Source: JAPOXK01 sp965220315
GTDB lineage: Bacteria; Chloroflexota; Dehalococcoidia; Bin125
NCBI GenBank assembly: GCA_965220315.1
Contig: CBDCPP010000001.1
Location: 62,001-126,000, forward strand
Length of the DNA: 64,000 nt
Direction: 5' to 3'
Position numbers and translations under genes: made by a program. Below are positions 28,618-37,298 of the stretch, one piece after another (positions within the stretch are counted from its first letter, which is position 1; every line of letters starts with the position of its first letter). The notes beneath the pieces are model-generated. The model worked only from the letters and a program-made list of their open reading frames with translations. It was not told the DNA's origin and did no database searches.

Positions 28618-29490
28618 ATGACGAAGTCGAGCGCGCAGCAGAGGGGCGGGCCGGACGAGAGTGCAGGGGCGGCTATGGGTGGGCGATTGGCGGGCAAAGT
28701 AGCCGTGGTAACCGGAGGCGCAAGCGGGATCGGCCGTGCCTGTGCCCTTCGCTTCGCCGCCGAGGGCGCTGCTATCCTCGTGGCCGACCTCGACGCGGCG
28801 CGCGGGGCCGCCGTCGTTGCGGAAATGGAGACTCTTGGTAGTTCCGCTTCCTTCATCGAGACCGATACAGCGTCCGAGCAGGCCTGCGAGGCGATGGCCG
28901 ACGCCGTGGTTGAGCGCTTTGGCCGGATCGACGTGCTCGTCGCCGCTGCTGGCATCGCCCATGGCGCTACTCGCCGTGGCGCCCGCGCCAAACGGATCCG
29001 CGCCGCCACCGACTGGGGAGCGGGCGCCCTGCTCACCAAGTCCCTGCGCTCCTGGGAGCGGGTATTGGCCGTCAACCTCACTGGTGTGATGCTGAGCAAC
29101 CGGGCGGTAGCACGTCGCATGATCGAAGGCGGCGCCCACGGGTCGATCGTTAACCTGGGATCGGCCGCCGGCGTCTTCCCCTTCCGTGGGATCGGCGACT
29201 ATTGCGTCTCGAAAGCGGGGGTTTGGATGCTCACCAAGGTCCTTGCCAATGAACTGGCAGCCCACCACATCCGCGTCAACGCGCTGGCGCCTGGCTTGGT
29301 CGAGACGCCGATGGCGGCGACCATTCTTACGGATGAAGTTGCCAGTGCGCAGATCCGTGACATCACGCCCATGAACCGTTTTGCTCAACCAGAAGAGATC
29401 GCCAGCGCGGCTCTCTTCTTGGCGTCCGACGAGTCCAGCTATATCACGGGTGAAATACTCTCCATCGACGGAGGGATGTTTACCGGCTAG
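28618..29490 (+). CDS. Short-chain dehydrogenase/reductase (SDR)
   Basis: A 290-residue classical SDR: 'VAVVTGGASGIGRACALRFA' (TGxxxGIG cofactor loop), Asp in 'ILVADLDAARG' favouring NAD(H), 'LVAAAGIAHGATRRG', catalytic Ser in 'IVNLGSAAGVFPFRG' and YxxxK in 'DYCVSKAGVWMLTKV'. It contains a longer insert between beta4 and alpha4 ('ARAKRIRAATDWGAGALL') than usual. ATG 28618 has GAGAG nearby; a second ATG at about 28675, closer to the Rossmann start, is also possible. It is followed 15 bases later by the M20 gene and is probably in one operon with it. The substrate is unknown. Confidence 0.9.
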   Translation: MTKSSAQQRGGPDESAGAAMGGRLAGKVAVVTGGASGIGRACALRFAAEGAAILVADLDAARGAAVVAEMETLGSSASFIETDTASEQACEAMADAVVERFGRIDVLVAAAGIAHGATRRGARAKRIRAATDWGAGALLTKSLRSWERVLAVNLTGVMLSNRAVARRMIEGGAHGSIVNLGSAAGVFPFRGIGDYCVSKAGVWMLTKVLANELAAHHIRVNALAPGLVETPMAATILTDEVASAQIRDITPMNRFAQPEEIASAALFLASDESSYITGEILSIDGGMFTG

Positions 29491-29505
29491 CGATCGAGGG
29501 AGATC

Positions 29506-30678
29506 ATGAGCACCGCGAGCAAAGACACGATCCAGCACACCATCCGTGCCCTTTCCGACGATCTGCGGGTGCTGAGTCTCGATATCCATGCGCACCCCGA
29601 GCTCAACTTCAAGGAGCACCACGCCCACGCCGCACTGACTGCTTTCCTTGAGACGCGTGGCTTCATCGTGGAGCGGGGTGCCTACGGCATCGAGACGGCG
29701 TTTGTCGCGCGTTTCGGCAGCGGCAGTCCCACCATCGCTCTGCTCTGCGAATACGACGCCCTTCCGGAGATCGGCCATGCTTGCGGCCATAACCTCATCG
29801 CCGCTTCTGGTGCGGCCGCCGGAATTGGGGTGAAGGAGGCTCTAGCTGGTGGCGCGGGTACGCTGCTGGTTTTGGGAACGCCTGCGGAGGAAGGCGGCGG
29901 GGGCAAGATCATTCTGATCGACCGTGGGGCGTTCACGCAGGTCGATGTCGCGATGATGCTGCATCCTTCCCCGGGGCATAACGCTTGGCCGGCCATCATG
30001 GCCCTGCACGAGCTGGAGGTGGAATTCCACGGCAAGAATGCGCACGCGGCGGCTTACCCCTGGGAGGGGATCAATGCCCTCGACGCTTTCGTGCTCGCAT
30101 ACAACGGTATCGCTGCATTGCGGCAGCAGCTTGAGCCCGATACGCGCGTGCATGGCATCGTGACCGACGGTGGCGCCAAACCCAACATCATCCCCGATCA
30201 CACCGCTGCCGACTTCTACCTCCGCGCGCGTGACAATACCAAGCTGGCTACGCTCAAGGAGCGTATCTTCGCCTGCTTCACAGGCGCTGCCCAGTCGACC
30301 GGCTGCCGCTTAGAGCATCGCTGGGTCGGCCATCCCTACTACAACATGGCCACCAACGATCCCCTTGCGGAGGCTTACGTCGATAGTATGCGCGCCCTCG
30401 GCACCACCCTGCCTCCCAAGGGGATCGGGCCGACGGCCGGCAGCACGGACATGGGTAACGTCAGCCACGTGGTGCCTTCGGTCCACCCAATGTTCGCGAT
30501 CGAGACCGCCGGCGGAAACCATACGCTCGAATTCACGGCGGCCGCCGCCACCCCGGTGGCGCATGAGGCGATGCTCACGGCCGCGACTGCTATGGCCATG
30601 ACCGCCCACGACCTCTTCACTGACCACGCGCGCCTCCAACAGGCGCGCGCCGCGTTTGAAGCACAGGCAGGCGCATAG
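29506..30678 (+). CDS. M20 family amidohydrolase (AbgB/carboxypeptidase-like)
   Basis: A 390-residue M20 metallo-hydrolase. Landmarks are 'LSLDIHAHPELNFKEHHAHA', the metal-site 'ALLCEYDALPEIGHACGHNL' and 'LVLGTPAEEGGGGKIILIDR', with a lid dimerisation domain at about 180-290. The final 'GGNHTLEFTAAAATPVAHEA' supplies a late His. Relatives cleave amide bonds of N-acyl amino acids or aminobenzoyl-glutamate. It lies 15 bases after the SDR gene and 52 bases before the VOC gene, on the same strand, suggesting a small catabolic operon. Confidence 0.9.
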   Translation: MSTASKDTIQHTIRALSDDLRVLSLDIHAHPELNFKEHHAHAALTAFLETRGFIVERGAYGIETAFVARFGSGSPTIALLCEYDALPEIGHACGHNLIAASGAAAGIGVKEALAGGAGTLLVLGTPAEEGGGGKIILIDRGAFTQVDVAMMLHPSPGHNAWPAIMALHELEVEFHGKNAHAAAYPWEGINALDAFVLAYNGIAALRQQLEPDTRVHGIVTDGGAKPNIIPDHTAADFYLRARDNTKLATLKERIFACFTGAAQSTGCRLEHRWVGHPYYNMATNDPLAEAYVDSMRALGTTLPPKGIGPTAGSTDMGNVSHVVPSVHPMFAIETAGGNHTLEFTAAAATPVAHEAMLTAATAMAMTAHDLFTDHARLQQARAAFEAQAGA

Positions 30679-30730
30679 GTTTTGAAGGCATGGTCGGGGG
30701 ACGCATAAGCAAGCGAGCGGGAGCGGCGTG

Positions 30731-31363
30731 ATGACTTTCACCATCCCCGATCACATCGTCTATGCCGTCCATGACTTGGACGTGGCAATTGCTTGGTTCG
30801 GCGAGTGCACCGGTGTCACCCCTGTCCCAGGTGGGCCACATCCTGGCCGCGGGACACGGATGGCTCTGGTGGCGCTAGGGGAGCGAATGTACCTGGAGCT
30901 GATCGGACCGGATCCCAAACAACCAGCGCCGCTGCGACCCCGCTCGTTTGGAATCGATGGCTTGCGCGATCCCAAACTCGCAACTTGGGCCGTTGGCTCA
31001 GGCGACCTTGAAGGACGCGCCGCCGCGGCGCGCACCGCCGGCTACGACCCCGGTGACATCGGGTCCTGGCGCCGCGACCGGCCGGACGGCGTCCATCTCG
31101 AATGGCGTATGACTGTGCTCCGCGATCCCCTCCCTGCCGCCGGCCTCGTTCCTTTCCTGATCGATTGGGGCAAGACGTCCCACCCAGCCGCGATCGCGCC
31201 AAAGGGATGCCGTCTCGTCGATTTTCGGGGCGAACACCCGCAACCTGGTCCGGTACAGGAAACTTTGCGCGCGATAGGTGTCGAACTGCCGGTCATTGTT
31301 GGTCCAGCGCCGGCCCTGATCGCGCAACTCCACACACCAAACGGGCGCCTGGAGCTGCGTTAG
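30731..31363 (+). CDS. VOC (glyoxalase-like) domain protein
   Basis: A 210-residue protein of the glyoxalase_3-like VOC group: 'IPDHIVYAVHDLDVAIAWFG' with the metal-ligand His near residue 8, 'LGERMYLELIGPDP' with a conserved Glu, and a second half-domain ('LVPFLIDWGKTSHPAAIAPK'). VOC members include isomerases, dioxygenases and resistance proteins; a specific reaction cannot be read. ATG 30731 is preceded immediately by a GTG that could also serve. It is the third gene in the SDR-M20-VOC run. Confidence 0.83.
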   Translation: MTFTIPDHIVYAVHDLDVAIAWFGECTGVTPVPGGPHPGRGTRMALVALGERMYLELIGPDPKQPAPLRPRSFGIDGLRDPKLATWAVGSGDLEGRAAAARTAGYDPGDIGSWRRDRPDGVHLEWRMTVLRDPLPAAGLVPFLIDWGKTSHPAAIAPKGCRLVDFRGEHPQPGPVQETLRAIGVELPVIVGPAPALIAQLHTPNGRLELR

Positions 31364-31386
31364 CCGAGCGAACCTGGCAAACGTCT

Positions 31387-32322
31387 TTAAGAAAGGGCCC
31401 TTTTCACTGCCGCGCCGATCTCTGCTAGGCCATCCTGTGCGAAGGGCAGCCGTCCCTCAAGCGGATGCATGAAGCCGTGGATCGTCCCCTCATAGCGGCT
31501 CAGGATCACGGGCACGCCATCTTCCCGTAGTTTCGCGGCGTAAGCCTCACCTTCGTCGCGGAGCACGTCACACTCAGCCGTCATCACCAGCGCTGGGGGC
31601 AAACTGCGCAGATGATCGGCCCGCAGAGGCGAGGCATACGGCTCCTCGCCGGCCTGCGCGTTCGGCAGATATTGGTCCCAGAACCAGCGCATATCCGCGG
31701 CTTCCAGCAGGTAGCCGCGGGCGAACTCTTGGTAGGAACCCGTGTCGAAGCGATGGTCCGTGACGGGGTAGATGAGGATCTGGAAGGCGAGTGTCGGACC
31801 ACCTCGGTCCCGCGCCATCAATGCCACAGCGGCGGTGAGATTGCCCCCGGCGCTGTCCCCGCCCACCGCGATTCTGGTGGAATCGATCCCGAGCATGGCC
31901 GCGTTCTCGGCTATCCATCGCACGGTCGCGTAACAATCCTCTGCAGCAGCCGGATACTTGTACTCGGGTGCTAGCCGGTAGCTCGGGAAGAAGACCTTGG
32001 CTCCCGTCGCGTTCGCCAGCGCCCGGCTTGCGGCTTGATAGGTGTCCGCTGTTCCTACCACCCAGCCGCCGCCGTGCAGATACACCACTGCGGGGAGGGG
32101 CCCCGTTCCCTTTGGCGTGTAGCTGCGCACTTCGATCGGGCCAAGGGGGCCGGGGATCACTCGATCTTCCGTGGCGGCTACTGGTTCAGGGCCGCCGGAG
32201 AACAGAGTACAGATCGTGTACCAAGTTTCCCGTGCTTCAGCGGGGGTCATTTGGTTCCAGGACTTCCCACCTGCGGCCGCGATCTCGTCGAGGAACGCTT
32301 GGGTTTCGTGGTGGATGGCCAT
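31387..32322 (-). CDS. Alpha/beta hydrolase, HSL (lipase/esterase) family
   Basis: A 311-residue hydrolase with the oxyanion-hole 'VVYLHGGGWVVGTADTYQAA', nucleophile elbow 'AVGGDSAGGNLTAAVALMA', acid residue in 'AECDVLRDEGEAYAAKL' and catalytic His in 'EGTIHGFMHPLEG'. These mark the bacterial hormone-sensitive-lipase group acting on short-chain carboxylic esters. No signal peptide is seen, so it is cytoplasmic. Convergent with the VOC gene, and 81 bases downstream of the DinB-type gene on the same strand. Confidence 0.92.
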   Translation of the reverse strand: MAIHHETQAFLDEIAAAGGKSWNQMTPAEARETWYTICTLFSGGPEPVAATEDRVIPGPLGPIEVRSYTPKGTGPLPAVVYLHGGGWVVGTADTYQAASRALANATGAKVFFPSYRLAPEYKYPAAAEDCYATVRWIAENAAMLGIDSTRIAVGGDSAGGNLTAAVALMARDRGGPTLAFQILIYPVTDHRFDTGSYQEFARGYLLEAADMRWFWDQYLPNAQAGEEPYASPLRADHLRSLPPALVMTAECDVLRDEGEAYAAKLREDGVPVILSRYEGTIHGFMHPLEGRLPFAQDGLAEIGAAVKRALS

Positions 32323-32403
32323 AATTTGCTCCTTCCACGCGCGGGTGGCTGATGCTCAATCCTCTAGCTGGGCGCTGCAGCGCGCTTGCGAAGCGACTGC
32401 GCG

Positions 32404-32868
32404 CTACGAACGCTGAGCCAAGATCAGGGCGCGCGTGAGACTAATGTGCCCCAGGTGCTCGGCGGCGTGGCGGATGCCAACGGCCAGGATCGTGTGCCCG
32501 GTCATGGGGCCGAGGATCGGGTGCTCGTGAGTGGCGTCGAGTCGGGCGCCGTCAACGCTATCGAGCGCCTCACTCAGCCGGGCGCCGACCATCTCCCAGG
32601 CCGCGCGCAGCGGGGCCGCCGAGTCGCCGCTGGCACGGAACTCCTCTTCGCGGTCGCGGTCGATGGACTGCCCGCAGAGAGTTTGAAGGATGTGGCCTTG
32701 CGAGGCGCCGACCACGTGTGTGGCGATCACCAGAGCGCTGTTGCCGTCGGCTACGGGCGGTTTCCAGTTGAGTTCCTCGGCGCTGAGACCGTCCAGTGCG
32801 TCCAGCACACTGTTGATGATGGTGTCGAGCATCGCGAAAGCCGCCTCGATCTCGGACAGCTTGGCCAT
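32404..32868 (-). CDS. DinB-family four-helix metal-binding protein
   Basis: A 154-residue protein with the DinB/YfiT architecture: an N-terminal helix, a His in 'ALVIATHVVGASQGHIL', and late His residues in 'VGIRHAAEHLGHISLTRALI' that form the usual three-His site. In this superfamily some members are bacillithiol or mycothiol transferases; for most the role is unknown. It sits upstream of the HSL-type hydrolase on the minus strand. A second DinB-type gene occurs at 35739-36266. Confidence 0.82.
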   Translation of the reverse strand: MAKLSEIEAAFAMLDTIINSVLDALDGLSAEELNWKPPVADGNSALVIATHVVGASQGHILQTLCGQSIDRDREEEFRASGDSAAPLRAAWEMVGARLSEALDSVDGARLDATHEHPILGPMTGHTILAVGIRHAAEHLGHISLTRALILAQRS

Positions 32869-32972
32869 GGACCGAACTCCTTCTTTAGTGACTTTGGTGA
32901 GCGCTGCAGTGAGCGACGATGGGAATCGAGTGCAAGCTAGGCGCTCCGGCTGCGCCTAGGCAAGCGCCGAAC

Positions 32973-33006
32973 GAGAGGACGGGGACCGAACGGCCCCCGT
33001 CCTCTC
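32973..33006 (-). terminator. Strong hairpin downstream of the aquaporin gene
   Basis: A perfect 12-bp stem (32973-32984 with 32995-33006) and a 10-base loop, 26 bases past the aquaporin stop in its reading direction. Only a poor T-run follows, so termination may need help, but position and stability fit a terminator. Confidence 0.55.
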
Positions 33007-33032
33007 CCCCGAGCAGGAGTAAGTCGCTCCCG

Positions 33033-33776
33033 CTAGCTGTCTTCTGGCGTGTCACCGACCGGCTGAAGGAAGACGAACTGGTAAAGCAATCCGCCCAGAG
33101 CCGCACCGATGGCCGGGCCAATGATGTAGATCCAGAACGAGTCGAAGGCGTTGGAAATCAGCGCCGGGCCGAAGGTCCGTGCCGGGTTCGCCGAAGCCCC
33201 GGTCAATGGTATTGCCGCTAGGTGGATGGCCATGACCGTCAATCCGATGACCAGCGGTGCCATGATGCCATAGTTATCTCGAGCGACTGCCACCGCCAAA
33301 ATCACCATGACCAACACGGCGGTGATGACCAGTTCAACTAGCAGGGCCCCTCCCTCTCCGGCTACACCCTCGCTGATGCTGTGTGCACCGAAGTTGGTGA
33401 GGTTACCGAAGTCGTTTTCCAGAGCGAGGTAGAGCAGTCCGGTTGCCGCGATCCCGCCTACTACCTGCGCCACGATGTAGATGAAGCCCTTTGCCGGCTT
33501 CATCCGCTGCGTCACGATCATCGCGAAAGTCACCGCCGGATTGATGTGGCCGCCGGAGATCTTGGCCGTCATGTAAACCATGATGGCGATGCCCAAACCG
33601 TGCGCGAGCGCGACGATCGGTACCCTCGCCGCCACTGGGAACTCAGCGGTTCCAGTGACGATCACCGCGCTCGTTCCGATCAGGACGAAGATCATCGTCC
33701 CCAGGAATTCGGCGATATAGGCTCGTATGGAAGAGGGTGATCGCAGCTCCTCAAGGCCTAGTTGATCGGCAGCCAT
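33033..33776 (-). CDS. Aquaporin / MIP-family channel
   Basis: A 247-residue membrane protein with six hydrophobic helices and the two pore loops 'SGGHINPAVTFAMIV' and 'TGASANPARTFGPALI' (both NPA boxes intact). 'YIAEFLGTMIFVLIGTSAVI' opens helix 1. The Arg after the second NPA (selectivity filter) is present. Members conduct water, glycerol or other small neutral solutes; the filter cannot be assigned with confidence. ATG 33776 is preferred over the upstream one because AAGGGGAAC lies just before it. It is divergent from the alpha/beta hydrolase at 33953. Confidence 0.93.
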   Translation of the reverse strand: MAADQLGLEELRSPSSIRAYIAEFLGTMIFVLIGTSAVIVTGTAEFPVAARVPIVALAHGLGIAIMVYMTAKISGGHINPAVTFAMIVTQRMKPAKGFIYIVAQVVGGIAATGLLYLALENDFGNLTNFGAHSISEGVAGEGGALLVELVITAVLVMVILAVAVARDNYGIMAPLVIGLTVMAIHLAAIPLTGASANPARTFGPALISNAFDSFWIYIIGPAIGAALGGLLYQFVFLQPVGDTPEDS

Positions 33777-33952
33777 AAGCAGTTCCCCTTGCATCCCACT
33801 ACGCGCGTGTATTTGGGGCGACTATCATTCTTCGTGATTCCGACGTCAACCCGCTTCTATCGATTAGCGCTTACGTCGAGTTCTGCTAGGCAACGCGGCC
33901 GACGGCATCGTTGATAGCTAGCTATCTTGTGCGAGTTCCCCAGGAGAGCGGC

Positions 33953-34906
33953 ATGCATCTTAACGAATTCGCGAGCGACCTCACCTCCCTCGACATGACC
34001 CAATTCGACGAATTTCAGAGCTTGCTCAGGAGCGCTGATGATCTCGGAATCTCGCATGATCCCACCGTGTCCTATTTCTCGCGGAACACGGTGGTCCGGC
34101 ATCTGCGGCTCCACTTCTTGGAATGGGGTGATCCAGATGCCCCCCCGCTTCTCCTGATCCACGGCGGCAATCAATCGGCGCATTCGTGGGACCTGGTCAG
34201 CCTCCACTTGGCCGCTCGCTTCCACATCTACGCCCTGGACCAGCGAGGCCATGGTGACAGCGAATGGTCGCGCGATGCGGACTATTCCGTACCCGCGCTC
34301 GCGTCGGACGCGCGTGGGTTTATTGCCCAGCTCGGCTTGATGGATCCGATCATCGTGGGACACTCACTTGGAGGGCTTGTGACGATGACCTTGGCGGCGG
34401 AGTCGCCCGCATTACCGCGGGCACTGGTGATCGTCGATACGGCGCCGGAGATCTCGCAGCAAGGATCGCAAGTGGTCCGTAACTTCATCTTGGCGAACGC
34501 CGAGTTCGACAGCATCGATCAGTTCGTCGATCGCGTCGGTAAGTACGATCCGTACCGCTCGCCCGAGCATATTCAGCGGACCGTGCGCTACAACCTGTTG
34601 GAACGAGTGGACGGGCGCTTCATCGCCAAGTCCGATCGCATGCTGCACGACGCCGAATTCGCCAAGCGGCGTCCTATGGGCGAAGGTCGGCCCGTCGACC
34701 TGGAAAGCGTGCGCGCGATCGACTGCCCAACCCTCGTCATTCGCGGCGGGGACTCCGAGGTACTGGAGCCCGACGCTGCTGAGCGCTTCGCTGCGGCGCT
34801 ACCGCGCGGACAGCTCGCGACCGTGCCCAAGGCAGGACATAACGTGCATGGACAGAACACCACAGGCTTCCTGGAGTCGCTGTGTCCCTTCATTGAGGGT
34901 CTCTAG
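33953..34906 (+). CDS. Alpha/beta-fold hydrolase
   Basis: A 317-residue alpha/beta hydrolase. After an N-terminal extension of about 50 residues come 'LRLHFLEWGDPDAPPLLLIH' with HGGN, 'YALDQRGHGDSEWSRD', nucleophile elbow 'IIVGHSLGGLVTMTLAAESP', acid in 'TLVIRGGDSEVLEPDAAERF' and His in 'VPKAGHNVHGQN'. ATG 33953 has AGGAGAG at 33942-33948. The family covers esterases, C-C hydrolases and haloperoxidase-like enzymes; the substrate is unknown. Monocistronic by layout. Confidence 0.88.
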   Translation: MHLNEFASDLTSLDMTQFDEFQSLLRSADDLGISHDPTVSYFSRNTVVRHLRLHFLEWGDPDAPPLLLIHGGNQSAHSWDLVSLHLAARFHIYALDQRGHGDSEWSRDADYSVPALASDARGFIAQLGLMDPIIVGHSLGGLVTMTLAAESPALPRALVIVDTAPEISQQGSQVVRNFILANAEFDSIDQFVDRVGKYDPYRSPEHIQRTVRYNLLERVDGRFIAKSDRMLHDAEFAKRRPMGEGRPVDLESVRAIDCPTLVIRGGDSEVLEPDAAERFAAALPRGQLATVPKAGHNVHGQNTTGFLESLCPFIEGL

Positions 34907-35219
34907 CGGTCGTCTACCGCATCAGGGGTCGTCCTCCACGCCAGACTGGACGCTGTAATTGCCACGCCTGGAGAACTTGCGGATGCGGGCGAAAGCCTCA
35001 TCGCCGTTGTTGGCGGTGAGGCGAGGTCTCTAATCGCCAGGCGGATCCGCCGTGGCCTATGGGACCTCGAATTCGGACATTCGAGGGACTCGTTCACGGC
35101 AGGCTTCCCGTACTAGGCTCGCATAGGGACAGAGCTGCTTTGTTCGCAGCGCAGCGACGCATTGGTGGCCGGCGCTACTATGTCGGCTGGAACGTGTGCT
35201 ATCGGATCTGAAGGGCGTA
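34907..35219. other. 313-base gap with a hairpin and a palindrome
   Basis: No supported gene. It holds a hairpin of 11 pairs with one G-T (34995-35005 with 35012-35022; loop GTTGTT) and the 12-base palindrome GGCGGATCCGCC at 35040-35051. No T-run follows the hairpin. The rest shows nothing recognisable. Confidence 0.55.
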
Positions 35220-35711
35220 ATGCCGGAGCAATACGTCGCCACGGACAAGCGCTCGGGGCTCGAAGTCACCGTGACCGGCGATTTCCCCGCGCACCCCGAT
35301 GATCGCGTTCGCATCGCTCGCACTTGCACGCTGTTCACCCGCTTGGTAGCGACCATCCTGGGCAACAGCGAAGCGGAACGCCGCCATGGCTTCCGTGCCG
35401 TGGAAATTCAGCTGGAGCTCGCGGACGCGCTCATTCAGCAGAACATGGACGAAGTGCGACGCCTGGTGCGCGAAACGATGCAGACGATGGGTATTACCAA
35501 CACGCAGTTGGATGATCTGGCTCGCCAGCTGCACGGGCTCGGCTTCGATTCAGGACTGCGGGACTCTGGCGCCGCTGATGACCTTCCGGTTTCTGAAACC
35601 GGGCCGACGATCGATTTACCCGCCGACCTCCCTTCGGATCACGAGTCGCCTGGCGACGGCAAGGGCGATAAGCGGGACTCTGATCAAGAGCCACCCATCG
35701 TGAGTGGTTGA
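35220..35711 (+). CDS. Uncharacterised protein with acidic tail
   Basis: A 163-residue protein that I do not recognise. Residues 1-110 are well structured by composition: 'YVATDKRSGLEVTVTGDFPA' suggests beta strands, then 'RIARTCTLFTRLVATILGNS' and 'FRAVEIQLELADALIQQNMD' look helical. The last ~45 residues are Asp/Pro/Ser-rich and probably disordered. ATG 35220 follows AAGGG; a GTG-type start 24 bases earlier is less supported. It lies 27 bases before a DinB-type gene and may be cotranscribed with it and the TIGR01777 gene. Confidence 0.7.
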   Translation: MPEQYVATDKRSGLEVTVTGDFPAHPDDRVRIARTCTLFTRLVATILGNSEAERRHGFRAVEIQLELADALIQQNMDEVRRLVRETMQTMGITNTQLDDLARQLHGLGFDSGLRDSGAADDLPVSETGPTIDLPADLPSDHESPGDGKGDKRDSDQEPPIVSG

Positions 35712-35738
35712 GCGGTCGTTTCGGAGAAGAGGAATACG

Positions 35739-36266
35739 GTGACGCAAGCGGAGTATCTGTACCAAGGGATGAAGTATCTTCACGCCTCGCTGCGTGACGC
35801 ACGTAACGCCAGCGAAGAGCAGTTGCACTTCACGCCGGATCATCAAACCCATTCCGTCGCATGGGTGCTGTGGCATTCGGCCCGGATCGAAGACTCCATC
35901 ATCCAGCGGGTCGCGCAGGAAGAGGACCTTATCTGGAGACAGAGCGACTGGGCGGCGCGGAGCGGCTTGCCGGCCAAGGGCATTGGGACCGGGCAGTCGC
36001 CGGAGGAGGCGCAGCAGCTTCGCATCACAGGCCTAAAGGTGTTCGGCGAATATGCGGAAGCGGTTGCGGATGCTACGGAGGCGTACCTGCGCGGCACAAC
36101 AGCCGCCGAACTTGAGCGTGAGGTTCAGGTGGGTGAGCGTACCGAAACTGTGGGCGGCGCCATCCTGCTGCACCTGATCACGCATCTCAATGGCCATCGG
36201 GGAGAGATCAATGCGCTTCGGGGGATGCAGGGGCTCCCGCCGGTCGTCCCGAACCTAGGGGGGTAG
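35739..36266 (+). CDS. DinB-family protein
   Basis: A 175-residue four-helix protein with the DinB metal-site pattern: His in 'HSVAWVLWHSARIEDSIIQR' and the C-terminal pair in 'LLHLITHLNGHRGEINALRG'. This resembles the DUF664/DinB_2 branch, whose members include thiol S-transferases. GTG is the start. The next gene starts 2 bases after its stop, so they are translated together. Confidence 0.85.
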   Translation: MTQAEYLYQGMKYLHASLRDARNASEEQLHFTPDHQTHSVAWVLWHSARIEDSIIQRVAQEEDLIWRQSDWAARSGLPAKGIGTGQSPEEAQQLRITGLKVFGEYAEAVADATEAYLRGTTAAELEREVQVGERTETVGGAILLHLITHLNGHRGEINALRGMQGLPPVVPNLGG

Positions 36267-36268
36267 CG

Positions 36269-37147
36269 GTGCAGCTGCTAGTCACGGGTGCCAGCGGCTT
36301 GGTTGGGACGGCGCTGAGCCGTGCGCTGCGCGATCGCGGCGATACCGTGATCGGCGTGTCGCGCCGATCCGAGCGTCGAGGCCAAGGGATGATCCGCTGG
36401 GTTGGCTGGGACGATCTGCCCTCTGCGATTGAGGGCACAGACGCCGCCATCCACTTGGCGGGCGCAGGTATCGCGGCGAAGCGTTGGTCCGCGGCGCGGA
36501 AACGTACCCTGCGCGAGAGTCGGATCGACACCGCGCAGCGGCTCGTGACGGCGATCAACGGCGCCGCTAATCCGCCAGGCGTGCTCGTCTCGGCCTCGGC
36601 GGTTGGGTACTACGGCCCGCGCGGCAGTGAAGAGCTTGATGAGGACTCGCCGGTCGGCTCTGATTTTCTGGCGACACTTTGCCATGATTGGGAAGCCGCA
36701 GCTGCCGTGGCCAACTGCCGCGTCGTGCGGGCGCGGCTCGGAGTGGTGCTCTCCAGGCAAGGCGGAGCGCTCCCGCAGATGCTCTTGCCCTTCAAGCTGG
36801 GGCTCGGCGGCCCCATTGGGCGCGGCCGTCACTGGTTTTCCTGGGTGCACATTGACGACGTGGTGGGCGCGCTGCTCCATGCGGTCGATGACGCGAGCGT
36901 CCGCGGTGCGATCAACGTGACGGCTCCCGTACCCCTCACAAACGCGGATTTCAGCAAGGATCTGGGCCGTGCGCTGCACCGGCCCGCTATCGTCCCAGTC
37001 CCTCCCTTGCTGCTGAAAATGCGGTTTGGCGACGGCGCGGCGATCCTGACGACGGGGCAGCGCGTGATCCCGCGCCGCACAGCGGCCTCCGGATACCAAT
37101 TCCGGTACGGTCAGATCGATGAAGCGCTGGCGGATCTGCTTGTCTGA
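36269..37147 (+). CDS. TIGR01777-family NAD(P)-binding epimerase-like protein (YfcH type)
   Basis: A 292-residue extended-SDR protein: 'LLVTGASGLVGTALSRALRD' (GxxGxxG), 'AAIHLAGAGIAAKRWSAARK', 'LVSASAVGYYGPRGSEELDE', 'GPIGRGRHWFSWVHIDDVVG' and a C-terminal DUF1731-like part ('MRFGDGAAILTTGQRVIPRR'). The family is widespread and of unknown reaction; it differs from sugar epimerases in the GxG-YY-P segment. GTG at 36269 sits almost on the DinB stop. Confidence 0.92.
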   Translation: MQLLVTGASGLVGTALSRALRDRGDTVIGVSRRSERRGQGMIRWVGWDDLPSAIEGTDAAIHLAGAGIAAKRWSAARKRTLRESRIDTAQRLVTAINGAANPPGVLVSASAVGYYGPRGSEELDEDSPVGSDFLATLCHDWEAAAAVANCRVVRARLGVVLSRQGGALPQMLLPFKLGLGGPIGRGRHWFSWVHIDDVVGALLHAVDDASVRGAINVTAPVPLTNADFSKDLGRALHRPAIVPVPPLLLKMRFGDGAAILTTGQRVIPRRTAASGYQFRYGQIDEALADLLV

Positions 37148-37298
37148 TCGTTGTCGTCCGAGCCATTGTTGTTTTCTGTGACGAGGCACAAGAGGATCCG
37201 GGCTAAGCCAATTCACTTGACCAACCCTCAGGCGGCCGCTACTCACAATGGGCAGAGGAAGCGTGCGATCGGGAAGGCCAACTTGTGACGGGAGCACT

